In this document: positions 1 through 10,299 of the stretch, piece by piece
Position numbering within the stretch: position 1 is the stretch's first letter
How the letters are laid out: every line of letters begins with the position of its first letter
Assembly (NCBI GenBank): GCA_959027945.1
Contig: CAUFRO010000002.1
Span: forward strand, 1-64,000
Reading direction: 5' to 3'
Length of the DNA stretch: 64,000 bases
Origin: an uncultured Collinsella sp.
Lineage (GTDB): Bacteria; Actinomycetota; Coriobacteriia; Coriobacteriales; Coriobacteriaceae
Notes under the pieces: model-generated
The model's database searches: none
Told to the model about the DNA's origin: nothing
The model's input: only the letters and a program-made list of their open reading frames with translations
Position numbers and translations under genes: made by a program

Positions 1-71
1 ATAAGGTCTTACCAACAAGTACCTCGGACTCTCCGGGTCAAAGACCTCGCGTTCACATAGAACTTACCAAA

Positions 72-101
72 GGCGCTCTCCCCTACGGAGGGCGCTTTTT
101 T
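72..101 (+). terminator. Rho-independent terminator of an upstream gene
   Basis: A GC-rich stem (GGCGCTCTCC pairing with GGAGGGCGC, one G-T pair) is followed directly by a run of T on the plus strand. The gene it would terminate lies to the left of the window. Bases 1-71 show no coding feature I can support. Confidence 0.7.
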
Positions 102-106
102 GCACT

Positions 107-153
107 CATTGGGGACAGACTTACATGAGTGTTTTCACGCATTGGGGACAGAC
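107..153. repeat. Left REP-like repeat of the transposase element
   Basis: The 24 bp at 108-131 are repeated exactly, inverted, at 1029-1052 on the other side of the transposase gene. Within this end, CATTGGGGACAGAC occurs twice as a direct repeat (107-120 and 140-153). This two-sided arrangement is typical of REP elements mobilised by a neighbouring RAYT. Confidence 0.8.
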
Positions 154-186
154 GTAACGCATGCCAGCAGCGGTTCGGCCCCTGCC

Positions 187-876
187 TCACGCCGCCTCGT
201 TCCAGCCCGCGGTGGCCTTGGTTACGCTTGTAGCGCCGATGCCGGTGATACGGGCAATTTGCTTGACCGTGAGATGCGCCCGCCTGAGCCTCAGCAGACA
301 GGCATCGCGTTCGGGGCGTGGAAGAACCTCCATTGACCAGATGCGCCCGGCAACTTCCTCGAGATGCTCGCAATAGCAACGGGAGCCACCGACAATATCG
401 AGCATAGGGGCCGCATCACAGATGTCAAAGGGATCATAGCCCAGCTGATATGCCTTGTAGCTTGACCAGCGGTACGCCTCGAGCGAGTCGAGCGCACCTT
501 TCACGGGATTGAGATGGATATAATCGAGCAGCTGTACCGCCTGCGTGTCCGACTCAACCGCGACCCGTGAATAGCGATTGTCAAACAGATGGCCTGTTCT
601 CCCCGTTTTCCCATTGAAATACTTGGCATACGCCGTCAGCGCACACTGCATTGCCTTTGAAAGGTTGTCAAATGGGTCATCAACCATCAAATGGAAGTGA
701 TTGTCCATAAGGCACCAAGCCAACACCGCCACTTCATGGCGCGCAAACCTGTCCGAGATATCCGATAAGAAACGATAACGGTCGGAGTCATCTTCAAAAA
801 TAATCTGTTTGGAGTTGCCGCGGTCAAAGACGTGGTAATAGCCGGTGATCGAAACGGGGCGGGCGCATCGGGGCAT
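187..876 (-). CDS. REP-associated tyrosine transposase (RAYT, IS200/Y1 type)
   Basis: This 229-residue single-strand DNA transposase-like protein belongs to the Y1/HUH superfamily. The start at 876 is chosen because AAAGGAGAG lies just upstream; a longer reading to 891 would bypass it. The N-terminal strand YYHVFDRGN and the HUH motif in DNHFHLMVDD are visible, and LLDYIHLNPVKG with WSSYKAY matches the RAYT C-terminal half of the domain. A last segment (HLTVKQIARITGIG) looks like a helix-turn-helix. In this family the enzyme cuts and joins REP hairpins rather than moving itself as a classical IS. Inverted REP-like repeats flank the gene. It appears intact. Confidence 0.9.
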   Translation of the reverse strand: MPRCARPVSITGYYHVFDRGNSKQIIFEDDSDRYRFLSDISDRFARHEVAVLAWCLMDNHFHLMVDDPFDNLSKAMQCALTAYAKYFNGKTGRTGHLFDNRYSRVAVESDTQAVQLLDYIHLNPVKGALDSLEAYRWSSYKAYQLGYDPFDICDAAPMLDIVGGSRCYCEHLEEVAGRIWSMEVLPRPERDACLLRLRRAHLTVKQIARITGIGATSVTKATAGWNEAA

Positions 877-1005
877 AATCTCTCCTTTCAAAACTGTTCA
901 GGCAACACCTAAAAGGAGAGAAGCAACGCGAAATGCTGAGCCTGCAACCTATTTATATCCAATAAGCGGCAATAACAGGCCCGGAACGGCAAAATGACAA
1001 AACGA

Positions 1006-1052
1006 TGTCTGTCCCAAATGAGTGAAAGCACTCATGTAAGTCTGTCCCCAAT
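1006..1052. repeat. Right REP-like repeat of the transposase element
   Basis: Positions 1029-1052 are the exact reverse complement of 108-131. The adjacent GTCTGTCCCAAATGAGTG is a second, diverged copy. Its GTCCCAAATGAG 12-mer recurs at 44568-44579 in another intergenic repeat. Confidence 0.8.
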
Positions 1053-1103
1053 AAGCGGTAAGCGGGGATAAGCGGGGAGATGCAGCGGGCAGATAGTTCT
1101 AGT

Positions 1104-1133
1104 TAAAACGTTTCAGTTTATTGAAGCGTTTTA
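1104..1133. promoter_or_regulatory. Dyad operator upstream of adhE
   Basis: TAAAACGTTTCA (1104-1115) and TGAAGCGTTTTA (1122-1133) form a 12-bp dyad with one mismatch and a 6-bp spacer, about 95 bp upstream of the adhE start. Each half is itself a pseudo-palindrome with central CG, as in LacI-family operators. The same 12-mer consensus TAAAACGYTTYA recurs at 25043-25060 upstream of ppdK. The regulator is not in this window. Confidence 0.55.
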
Positions 1134-1225
1134 GTGTGCCTTTTAGAGGAATCTGACCGTTCGCCGAATAATTTCTTGCTATCATGCAAGACGTAGGGTA
1201 AATCTCCGATCGCAAGGAGACACAA

Positions 1226-3874
1226 ATGGTGAAAAAGTCACCGGAAAACACTACTCCCGCAATTGTGGACAACGTAGAAGCGCTTGAGGCCAAGCTCGCT
1301 CAGATGCGAGAGGCCCAGGCGCTTTTTGCTACGTACACGCAGGAGCAGGTCGACAAGATCTTCTATGAGGCCGCCATGGCCGCCAACAAGGCTCGTATCC
1401 CGTTGGCGAAGATGGCCATCGAGGAGACCGGCCGCGGCGTTCTTGAGGACAAGGTCATCAAGAACCACTACGCCGCAGAGTACATCTACAACGCTTACAA
1501 GAACACCAAGACCTGTGGTGTCCTGGAGCGCGACGAGGCCTACGGCATCACCAAGATCGCCGAGCCTATCGGTATCGTGGGCGCCGTCATCCCGACGACC
1601 AACCCCACCTCCACTGCGATCTTCAAGACGCTGATCAGCCTGAAGACCCGCAACGCCATCATCATCTCCCCGCACCCGGCTGCCGCCAAGTGCACCATCG
1701 CCGCCGCCAAGCTCGTGCTTGACGCAGCCGTCAAGGCCGGCGCCCCCGAGGGTATCATCGGCTGGGTCGATGTCCCCTCCATCGAGCTGACCAACATGGT
1801 CATGCGCGACGTCGACATCATCCTCGCCACCGGTGGCCCGGGCATGGTCAAGGCCGCCTACTCCTCGGGCAAGCCCGCCCTGGGCGTTGGCGCCGGTAAC
1901 ACCCCGGTCGTCATCGACGACACCGCCGACGTGCTGCTCGCCGTCAACTCCATCATCCACTCCAAGACCTTCGATAACGGCATGATCTGCGCTTCCGAGC
2001 AGTCCGTGACCGTCATCGACAGCATCTATGACCAGGTCAAGGCCGAGTTCCAGAAGCGCGGCTGCTACTTCGTCAAGCAGGGTGCCGAGATGGAGGCCCT
2101 GCGTGCCGCCATGTTCAAGAACGGCGCTCTCGATCACCGCATCCCCGGCATGGCCGCTGCCAAGATCGCCGAGCTCGCCGGCATCGAGGTTCCCGCCAAG
2201 ACCAAGATCCTGATCGCCGAGGTCACCTCCACTGACCCCGCCAAGGAGGAGTTCTCCCACGAGAAGCTCTCCCCGGTCCTGGCCATGTACCACGCCAAGG
2301 ACTTCCAGGAGGCCGTCGACAAGGCCGAGCACCTGGTGCTCGCCGGTGGCCCGGGCCACACCGCCTCTCTGTACGTGCACCCCGCCCAGGCCGAGAAGAT
2401 CAGCCTGTTCGAGCACGTCATGAAGGCCTGCCGTATCGTCATCAACACCCCGTCCTCGCACGGCGGCATCGGTGACCTGTACAACTTTGGCATGAAGCCG
2501 TCTCTGACCCTGGGCTGCGGCTCCTGGGGCGGCAACTCCGTCTCCGAGAACGTTGGGGTGAAGCACTTGATCAACGTTAAGACTGTGGCCGAGCGCCGTG
2601 AGAACATGCTGTGGTTCCGCGCTCCCGAGAAGGTCTACTTCAAGAAGGGTTCCACGCCCGTCGCCCTCGACGAGCTCGGTACCGTCATGGGCAAGAAGCG
2701 CGCCTTCATCGTCACCGACCAGTTCCTCTTCAAGAATGGCAACACCCGCGCCATCGAGGCCAAGCTCGACGAGATGGGCATCGCCCACGACTGCTTCTAC
2801 GACGTCGAGCCCGATCCGTCGCTGCAGTGCGCACGTCGCGGCGCCAAGCAGATGGCTCTCTTTGAGCCTGACGTGATCATCGCCGTCGGCGGTGGCTCCG
2901 CTATGGACGCCGGCAAGATCATGTGGATGATGTACGAGCACCCCGAGTGCAAGTTTGAGGACATGGCCATGGACTTCATGGACATCCGCAAGCGTATCTT
3001 CACCTTCCCCGAGATGGGCAAGAAGGCCTACTTCGTCGCCGTCCCGACCTCCTCGGGTACCGGCTCCGAGTGCACGCCGTTCGCCATCATCACCGACAAG
3101 GAGACCGGCATCAAGTGGCCGCTCGCCGACTACGCGCTGCTCCCCAACATGGCTATCGTCGACGCCGACAACTGCATGACCGCCCCGCGCGGCCTGACCG
3201 CTGCCTCCGGCATCGACGTCATGACCCACGCCATCGAGTCCTACGTCTCCATCATGGCTTCCGACTACACCAAGGGCCTCTCCGAGCGCGCTGCCAAGCT
3301 CGTCTTTGAGAACCTGCCCTCCAGCTTCACGAACGGCGCCAAGGACCCGCACGCCCGCGAGGAGATGCACAACGCCTCCTGCATGGCCGGTATGGCCTTC
3401 GCCAACGCCTTCCTGGGCCTCAACCACTCCATGGCTCACAAGCTCGGCGCTTTCCATCACCTGCCCCACGGCATCGCTAATGCCGTCATCCTGACCCGCG
3501 TCATGCGCTACAACGCCGCTGAGGCTCCCGTCAAGATGGGTACCTTCTCCCAGTATCCTTACCCCAACGCGCTGCACAACTACGCCGAGATGGCCAAGTA
3601 CTGCGGCATCGAGGGCAAGGACGACAAGGAGGTCTTCGAGAACTTCATCACGAAGCTCGAGGAGCTCAAGGACTTCATCGGTGTCAAGAAGACCATCGCC
3701 GACTACGGTGTTGACGAGCAGTACTTCCTCGACACCCTCGACGAGATGACCGAGCAGGCATTCAACGACCAGTGCACCGGCGCTAACCCGCGCTACCCGC
3801 TCATGAGCGAGATCAAGGAGCTCTACCTGGACGCCTACTACGGCCGCGAGCCCCAGGACTACGCCGTCTGCTAG
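1226..3874 (+). CDS. adhE: Bifunctional aldehyde-alcohol dehydrogenase AdhE
   Basis: This 882-residue cytoplasmic enzyme reduces acetyl-CoA to acetaldehyde and then ethanol, regenerating NAD+ in fermentation. The N-terminal half is a CoA-acylating aldehyde dehydrogenase with the catalytic cysteine in NGMICASEQ (Cys255) and the GVGAGNTP segment. The C-terminal half is an iron-dependent alcohol dehydrogenase with GGGSAMDAGK and the metal-binding histidines in NHSMAHKLGAFHHLPHG. The length matches full AdhE proteins, which form filaments called spirosomes. AAGGAGA precedes the ATG. The gene is monocistronic or transcribed with the downstream kinase, although a strong hairpin separates them. An operator-like dyad lies upstream. 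Confidence 0.98.
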   Translation: MVKKSPENTTPAIVDNVEALEAKLAQMREAQALFATYTQEQVDKIFYEAAMAANKARIPLAKMAIEETGRGVLEDKVIKNHYAAEYIYNAYKNTKTCGVLERDEAYGITKIAEPIGIVGAVIPTTNPTSTAIFKTLISLKTRNAIIISPHPAAAKCTIAAAKLVLDAAVKAGAPEGIIGWVDVPSIELTNMVMRDVDIILATGGPGMVKAAYSSGKPALGVGAGNTPVVIDDTADVLLAVNSIIHSKTFDNGMICASEQSVTVIDSIYDQVKAEFQKRGCYFVKQGAEMEALRAAMFKNGALDHRIPGMAAAKIAELAGIEVPAKTKILIAEVTSTDPAKEEFSHEKLSPVLAMYHAKDFQEAVDKAEHLVLAGGPGHTASLYVHPAQAEKISLFEHVMKACRIVINTPSSHGGIGDLYNFGMKPSLTLGCGSWGGNSVSENVGVKHLINVKTVAERRENMLWFRAPEKVYFKKGSTPVALDELGTVMGKKRAFIVTDQFLFKNGNTRAIEAKLDEMGIAHDCFYDVEPDPSLQCARRGAKQMALFEPDVIIAVGGGSAMDAGKIMWMMYEHPECKFEDMAMDFMDIRKRIFTFPEMGKKAYFVAVPTSSGTGSECTPFAIITDKETGIKWPLADYALLPNMAIVDADNCMTAPRGLTAASGIDVMTHAIESYVSIMASDYTKGLSERAAKLVFENLPSSFTNGAKDPHAREEMHNASCMAGMAFANAFLGLNHSMAHKLGAFHHLPHGIANAVILTRVMRYNAAEAPVKMGTFSQYPYPNALHNYAEMAKYCGIEGKDDKEVFENFITKLEELKDFIGVKKTIADYGVDEQYFLDTLDEMTEQAFNDQCTGANPRYPLMSEIKELYLDAYYGREPQDYAVC

Positions 3875-3893
3875 TTTTTAGCACGGTTTTTTG

Positions 3894-3930
3894 CGGCGGG
3901 GGTGCACGGGTGTTTCACACACCCCCGCCG
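3894..3930 (+). terminator. Hairpin after adhE
   Basis: CGGCGGGGGTG (3894-3904) pairs perfectly with 3920-3930. No T tract follows, so it may act as an attenuator or RNA-stabilising stem between adhE and the next gene rather than as a full terminator. Confidence 0.55.
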
Positions 3931-3963
3931 TCGCTTCTATCGCATCGTTGAAAGGATGCAACC

Positions 3964-4728
3964 ATGCTGCTACCCGATTCCAAGACCGAGCTCGTCCGCC
4001 GTGGCAACAAGGTCGTTTACGACCTGGGCGACAAGATCGTCAAGGTCTTTAACGAGACCAAGCCTGTCTCCGACGTGTTCAACGAGGCTTTGAATCTTGC
4101 CCGCATCAATGAGTGCGGCATCCGCAGCCCCAAGGCTCTCGAGGTTTCCCAGCTCGAGAACGCCAACGGCTGGGCGCTCGTGACCGAGAAGGTTCCGGGC
4201 ACCACCCTTGCCGAGAAGATGACTGCCGAGCCCCAGCGCTTTGGTGAGTACCTCGAGATGTTCGTCGACCTCCAGATCGAGATCCACGGCTACACCTCCC
4301 CGCTGCTCAACCGTCAGCGCGACAAGTTCGCCCGCATGATCGACAGCCTTGATCAGCTCAATGCCACCACGCGCTACAACCTTCAGGAGCGTCTGGACGG
4401 CATGACCAAGGAGTTCAAGGTCTGCCACGGCGACTTCAACCCCTCCAACGTCATCGTCGGCGACGACGGCCAGCTCTATGTGTGCGACTGGGCACACGCC
4501 ACCCAGGGCTCCCCTGCTGCCGACGTTGCCACCACCTACCTGCTCTTTGCCCTCAACAGCAAGGACCAGGCCGAGGCCTACCTGGAGCTCTACTGCGACC
4601 GTGCCGACATGCCCATGCAGGTCGTGCGTCAGTGGACGAGCATCGTCGCCGCTTCCGAGCTCGCTCGTAAGCGCAACGTGAACGATGAGTTCCTGAAGAA
4701 CTGGATCGACGTCGTCGATTATCAGTAA
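3964..4728 (+). CDS. Aminoglycoside phosphotransferase/choline-kinase-fold protein
   Basis: This 254-residue protein has the eukaryotic-like kinase fold of the APH/choline kinase superfamily. It shows the catalytic-loop Brenner motif HGDFNPSN, where Asp is the base and Asn a metal ligand, and the Mg-binding Asp in VCDWAHA. The N-terminal lobe (residues 1-90) has the expected glycine-poor strand pattern and a glutamate-rich hinge, ALVTEKVPGTT. The substrate cannot be inferred; family members phosphorylate small alcohols, sugars, antibiotics or proteins. It follows adhE on the same strand after a hairpin. AAAGGATG lies just before the ATG. Nothing links it to antibiotic resistance here. Confidence 0.8.
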   Translation: MLLPDSKTELVRRGNKVVYDLGDKIVKVFNETKPVSDVFNEALNLARINECGIRSPKALEVSQLENANGWALVTEKVPGTTLAEKMTAEPQRFGEYLEMFVDLQIEIHGYTSPLLNRQRDKFARMIDSLDQLNATTRYNLQERLDGMTKEFKVCHGDFNPSNVIVGDDGQLYVCDWAHATQGSPAADVATTYLLFALNSKDQAEAYLELYCDRADMPMQVVRQWTSIVAASELARKRNVNDEFLKNWIDVVDYQ

Positions 4729-4763
4729 TATCTGAGCGATTTATTTCGCATCGGAGGCATAAT

Positions 4764-4805
4764 GGAAAACCCCGCAGCTCGCATGGGCTGTGGGGTTTTC
4801 CTTTT
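4764..4805 (+). terminator. Rho-independent terminator after the kinase gene
   Basis: GGAAAACCCCGCAGC pairs with GGCTGTGGGGTTTTCC, followed by TTTT on the plus strand. It ends the adhE-kinase unit. Confidence 0.85.
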
Positions 4806-4832
4806 AGATATCGAGGATGCTACAAGATAATA

Positions 4833-4876
4833 GGACGGCCCCGCATCTCCCCGATTGGAGAAATGCGGGGCCGTCC
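4833..4876 (-). terminator. Terminator hairpin at the end of the proS unit
   Basis: GGACGGCCCCGCAT (4833-4846) is the perfect inverse of 4863-4876. It lies just beyond the 3' end of proS on the minus strand, where the following bases are T-rich (TATTATCTT). It closes the minus-strand operon facing the adhE unit. Confidence 0.75.
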
Positions 4877-4906
4877 CACATATCGAACTACAAGCGAAAT
4901 CGTCGA

Positions 4907-6628
<1,722 letters not shown>

Positions 6629-7711
6629 TTATTTCTCCTCAATAAGCTTGTCGACCTCTGCCATAAGCGCGTCGACAATTTGGTCCTCAGCTACTTTACC
6701 AATGATCTGGCCATGCGAAAAGAGCAAGGCCTGACCACGTCCGCAAGCAACGCCCAGGTCGGCATCAGAAGCCTCGCCGGGGCCATTAACGGCACATCCC
6801 ATAACGGCAATCGAAAGCGGCGCGGTATAGTTCTTAAGCCGCTCGGTTACTTCCTCGGCAATGGGAATAAGGTTAACCTGGCAGCGGGCGCACGTGGGGC
6901 ACGAGACAATCTCGGGGCCACGGCGACGCAGGCCCAACGACTGCAGAATACCCCAGGCAACCGGCGGCTCCTCAACCGGATCGGCTGTGAGCGACACACG
7001 CATGGTGTCGCCAATGCCTTCGGAAAGCAAGATACCCAAGCCTACAGAGCTCTTGATGGTGCCCTGGAGCTTGGTCCCCGCCTCCGTCACGCCCAGGTGA
7101 AGCGGAACGTGGGGAATCTCACGCGACAGGGCTCGATAGGTATCGAGCGTCGTTTGCACGCTATGGGCCTTGGCCGAAAGCACAATGTTCGTAAAGCCGC
7201 GGTCCTCAAAGTGCTTGACGAAGCGCTCGCTCGACATCACGAGCTTTTCGGGCTGCGTGAGGTCGTCGCGCTCGGCGATATCCTGCTCAAGCGAACCAGC
7301 GTTGGCACCGATGCGAATTGCGCAGCCCGCAGCACCCGCGGCATCGATGACAGCATCGACCTTGGCCCAATCGCCGATATTACCGGGATTGATGCGGAGC
7401 TTGGCGGCACCGGCCTCCACAGCGCCAATGGCCAGCTTGTGGTTAAAGTGGATATCGGCAACGATTGGCACCGGAGACTCGGCACAGATGGTGCGGAAAC
7501 CCTCAAGCGCGGCCTCGGTGGGCACGCTCACACGCACGATATCGCAGCCAGCCTGCGCCAACGCGCACACTTGCGCAAGCGTTGCCTGGGCATCAGCGGT
7601 ATCGGTGCAGGTCATGGATTGGACCACCACCGGCGCGCCGCCACCGATCTGCACACCGCCCACATGCACGGGGCGCGTCAACTCGCGAGGCAAAGGATGG
7701 GATAAAGACAA
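6629..7711 (-). CDS. ispG: 4-hydroxy-3-methylbut-2-en-1-yl diphosphate synthase
   Basis: IspG (GcpE) performs the penultimate step of the MEP isoprenoid pathway, reducing MEcPP to HMBPP with a [4Fe-4S] cluster. The cluster ligands are visible in VSCPTCARC and in AVMGCAVNGPGEA near the C terminus. The N-terminal TIM barrel begins with RPVHVGGVQIGGGAPVVVQS. I place the start at a TTG (7711), giving 360 residues, because AGGGGAG lies 8 bases upstream. A longer reading frame extends upstream into rseP but has no matching family sequence. Together with dxr nearby it supplies precursors for UppS and peptidoglycan synthesis. Confidence 0.95.
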   Translation of the reverse strand: MSLSHPLPRELTRPVHVGGVQIGGGAPVVVQSMTCTDTADAQATLAQVCALAQAGCDIVRVSVPTEAALEGFRTICAESPVPIVADIHFNHKLAIGAVEAGAAKLRINPGNIGDWAKVDAVIDAAGAAGCAIRIGANAGSLEQDIAERDDLTQPEKLVMSSERFVKHFEDRGFTNIVLSAKAHSVQTTLDTYRALSREIPHVPLHLGVTEAGTKLQGTIKSSVGLGILLSEGIGDTMRVSLTADPVEEPPVAWGILQSLGLRRRGPEIVSCPTCARCQVNLIPIAEEVTERLKNYTAPLSIAVMGCAVNGPGEASDADLGVACGRGQALLFSHGQIIGKVAEDQIVDALMAEVDKLIEEK

Positions 7712-7724
7712 TCCAAACACTCCC

Positions 7725-9086
7725 CTACAGAATAAATCGAAGGATGTCGGAACGAAGCATATAGACAAACAGCAGCGCAAAGAGCGCGATGCCCACATAG
7801 CTCACAATCGTCTGGACCTTGAGGGGTAGCTCGCGGCCCGCAATCTTTTGAATGATCTCGATGACCAGCTTGCCGCCATCGAGTGGTGGGATGGGCAGCA
7901 GGTTCATAAAGCCAAGCGAGAACGAAATGAGGGCGGCAAACGAAAGGAACGTGGCAGGGCCGGCAGCAGCAGCCTGTGAGGACATAACGCTAATACCCAC
8001 GATCGACGAGGACTGGTCGAGAATCTCCATCGTATGCTGCGGCTGGAGTAGGCGCATCACGCCCTCCGCTGTCTGCGCGACATAGGAGAAAGACAGGCGA
8101 GCCGACGTGATGAGGTCTAAACGGACCACCTGCGTAGAGGCGTACACACCTAGGCGCTCATCCTCTTTGAGCGCAACCGTGGTCGAATGCTGCTTGCCGT
8201 CACGCTCGTACTCGATGGCGATATCGTCCTTACCGGCAGCCTTGCCGATGGCATCGTAAACGTCCATCCAGGTAGAGCACGATACTCCGTCAACCGAAAG
8301 GATCGCGTCGCCGCCCTCGATACCCGCCTTGGCGACAATAGACCCCTCGTCAACCTGACCGATCACGTTGGTATCCATCGGCACGGTGACACCCGTAATG
8401 GAATAGATGCTCATAAGGAGCAAAAAACCCGTCAGGATATTGACGAGAATGCCCGCGAGCAGCATAAAGGCGCGCTTGAGAAAGCCCTGGCCAAGATAAG
8501 TGTGCGAGCGCTCTTGCGCCAAGAAATCAGCCTCGCCGCACGGCAGCTCCCACACATCGCCCTCGGCAGTCGCATGCTCTCGATCGAAACGGCGGCCGTC
8601 AAAGGTGGTGTAACCCGCCGCGTCTCGCGGCAGCGTCTGATACTTGGTGGGATAGTAGCTCGGCGAGGGCTTCTCCCCTTCCTCATACCAAGGCGCGATA
8701 GAGCCCCAACCCAAGAGCAAGGCGCATGCCTCGAGCACATCCTCCTCGGATAGCTCGAGCTCGGCGGCAAGGTCGGCCACGGTCACGCGACCATGACGAT
8801 AGATAGCCGCGAACACGCGATCAGCGCACGAGACGTCGGTCGGATCCATACCGCAGATGGCAGCGTAGCCACCCAGCAGCAGCGGGGTCACGCCAAACTT
8901 GGTTCCAATGCGACGCGACGTGTAATGGATGTCAAAGCGGCACGGCAGGCCCAAAAAGAACTCGGTCACACGGACGCCGCAGGCACGCGCCGCCAAAAAG
9001 TGGCCGCCCTCGTGCAAAAACACGAGGACGGAAAGCATCAGCAGGCCCCAAAAGACCGATGAGAGAACGCTCAGAACAGTATCCAT
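7725..9086 (-). CDS. rseP: Site-2 protease RseP/RasP-like with a large insertion
   Basis: This intramembrane zinc metalloprotease carries HEGGH at residues 25-29 in the first helix and PIPPLDGGK near the C terminus, the LDG motif that supplies the third zinc ligand. A PDZ domain follows the second membrane segment (roughly 225-320). Family members cut anti-sigma factors or signal peptides within the membrane. The ATG at 9086 removes five residues of a TTG-started longer frame. About 115 residues (roughly 81-196) lie between the GGY loop and the second helix, far more than in classical RseP. They include a winged-helix-like stretch (RVFAAIYRHGRVTVADLAAEL). It is cotranscribed with dxr and ispG. 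Confidence 0.93.
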   Translation of the reverse strand: MDTVLSVLSSVFWGLLMLSVLVFLHEGGHFLAARACGVRVTEFFLGLPCRFDIHYTSRRIGTKFGVTPLLLGGYAAICGMDPTDVSCADRVFAAIYRHGRVTVADLAAELELSEEDVLEACALLLGWGSIAPWYEEGEKPSPSYYPTKYQTLPRDAAGYTTFDGRRFDREHATAEGDVWELPCGEADFLAQERSHTYLGQGFLKRAFMLLAGILVNILTGFLLLMSIYSITGVTVPMDTNVIGQVDEGSIVAKAGIEGGDAILSVDGVSCSTWMDVYDAIGKAAGKDDIAIEYERDGKQHSTTVALKEDERLGVYASTQVVRLDLITSARLSFSYVAQTAEGVMRLLQPQHTMEILDQSSSIVGISVMSSQAAAAGPATFLSFAALISFSLGFMNLLPIPPLDGGKLVIEIIQKIAGRELPLKVQTIVSYVGIALFALLFVYMLRSDILRFIL

Positions 9087-9111
9087 AAAACGAAAAAGCA
9101 ATCCTTATGGG

Positions 9112-10299
9112 TTAGGAACGGGTTGCGGCGAGCACCTGCGCAGCCTTTTCACGCGCCCACGCATCGATGTCGCGAAGCTGCTCAAACGAATCGACCGCCT
9201 GCATATCGTGGGCATCCATGCAGGATTCCACAATGCGATCGATATCGGTAAAGCTGCAGCCATCGTGCAGGAAGGCATCGACGGCGACCTCGTTGGCGGC
9301 ATTGAGCACGCACGGCATGGTGCCACCCGTCTTGCCGGCACGTTCGGCCAGTGCCAGACAGCGGAAGGTATCCATGTCGGCAGCATCAAACGTGAGCTGC
9401 CCCAGCTCGCGGAAATCGATACGAGGCGCCGGGGTATCCCAACGCTCGGGATACGAGAACGCGAACTGGATGGGAATACGCATGTCGGAAGCACCGAGAT
9501 GCGCCATCACGGAGCCGTCGGCAAACTCGACCATAGAGTGAATCTTGGACTGACGCTGCACGACCACGTTAATGAAATCGAGGTCGCAGTTAAACAGATG
9601 CATGGCCTCAATGCGCTCCAGGCCCTTGTTCATGAGGGTGGCGGAGTCGATGGTGATCTTGGCGCCCATGGCCCACGTGGGATGTGCGAGGGCATCGGCA
9701 CGCGTCACGCGATTGAGCTCGTCGCGCGTGCGGCCAAAGAACGGACCGCCCGAGCAGGTGAGCCAAATACAATGAGCCTCGCGTGGGTTCTCCCCCAGAT
9801 AGCACTGGTAGATGGCGGAGTGCTCAGAGTCGACTGGAATAAGCTGGCCCGGTTGTGCCAACGGCATAAGCAAGTCGCCACCGACGACGAGGGACTCCTT
9901 GTTGGCAAGAGCAAGGCGCTTATTTGAGGTCAAGGCCGCATGGCTCGCCTCGAGACCAGCGGCGCCCACAATAGCAACGAGCACGCAGTCGACATCGTCG
10001 CGACGCGCGAGCTCGCAAACCGCCTGCGCGCCAAGGCCAAGCTTCGTTCCCTCGGGCAACTCCTGCAGCACGGCGTCATCGCCATGAGCGACATCGGCCA
10101 CGGCAACCGCCGGAACCGAGAACTCGCGGGCAGCGGCAACAAGCTCGGAGGTGCTGGAGTTAACGGACAGCGCCGTCACCTGCAGGCGATCGGCATGCTG
10201 GCGGCACACATCGAGCGCCTGGGTGCCGATAGAGCCCGTACAACCCAGGATGGCAACACGGAGGCGTCCATCGGGGCCATACGTCGTCTGGAATGACAT
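9112..10299 (-). CDS. dxr: 1-deoxy-D-xylulose 5-phosphate reductoisomerase
   Basis: Dxr converts DXP to MEP using NADPH, the committed step of the non-mevalonate isoprenoid pathway. The N-terminal Rossmann motif is VAILGCTGSIG, and the catalytic segment includes NKESLVVGG and PVDSEHSAIYQCY. The 395-residue length is normal. Its ATG overlaps the cdsA stop (TAATG at 10297-10301), indicating translational coupling. The neighbours cdsA, uppS, rseP and ispG form the classic cluster that links isoprenoid, undecaprenyl phosphate and phospholipid synthesis. Confidence 0.98.
   Translation of the reverse strand: MSFQTTYGPDGRLRVAILGCTGSIGTQALDVCRQHADRLQVTALSVNSSTSELVAAAREFSVPAVAVADVAHGDDAVLQELPEGTKLGLGAQAVCELARRDDVDCVLVAIVGAAGLEASHAALTSNKRLALANKESLVVGGDLLMPLAQPGQLIPVDSEHSAIYQCYLGENPREAHCIWLTCSGGPFFGRTRDELNRVTRADALAHPTWAMGAKITIDSATLMNKGLERIEAMHLFNCDLDFINVVVQRQSKIHSMVEFADGSVMAHLGASDMRIPIQFAFSYPERWDTPAPRIDFRELGQLTFDAADMDTFRCLALAERAGKTGGTMPCVLNAANEVAVDAFLHDGCSFTDIDRIVESCMDAHDMQAVDSFEQLRDIDAWAREKAAQVLAATRS

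Noticed and set aside
1238..3577. 779-residue open frame opposite adhE
   Set aside because: It is an antisense shadow caused by high-G+C third positions; the translation is low-complexity Gly/Asp/Val with no domains. The same holds for the long frames opposite ppdK (22208-24865) and glyQS (37281-40475).
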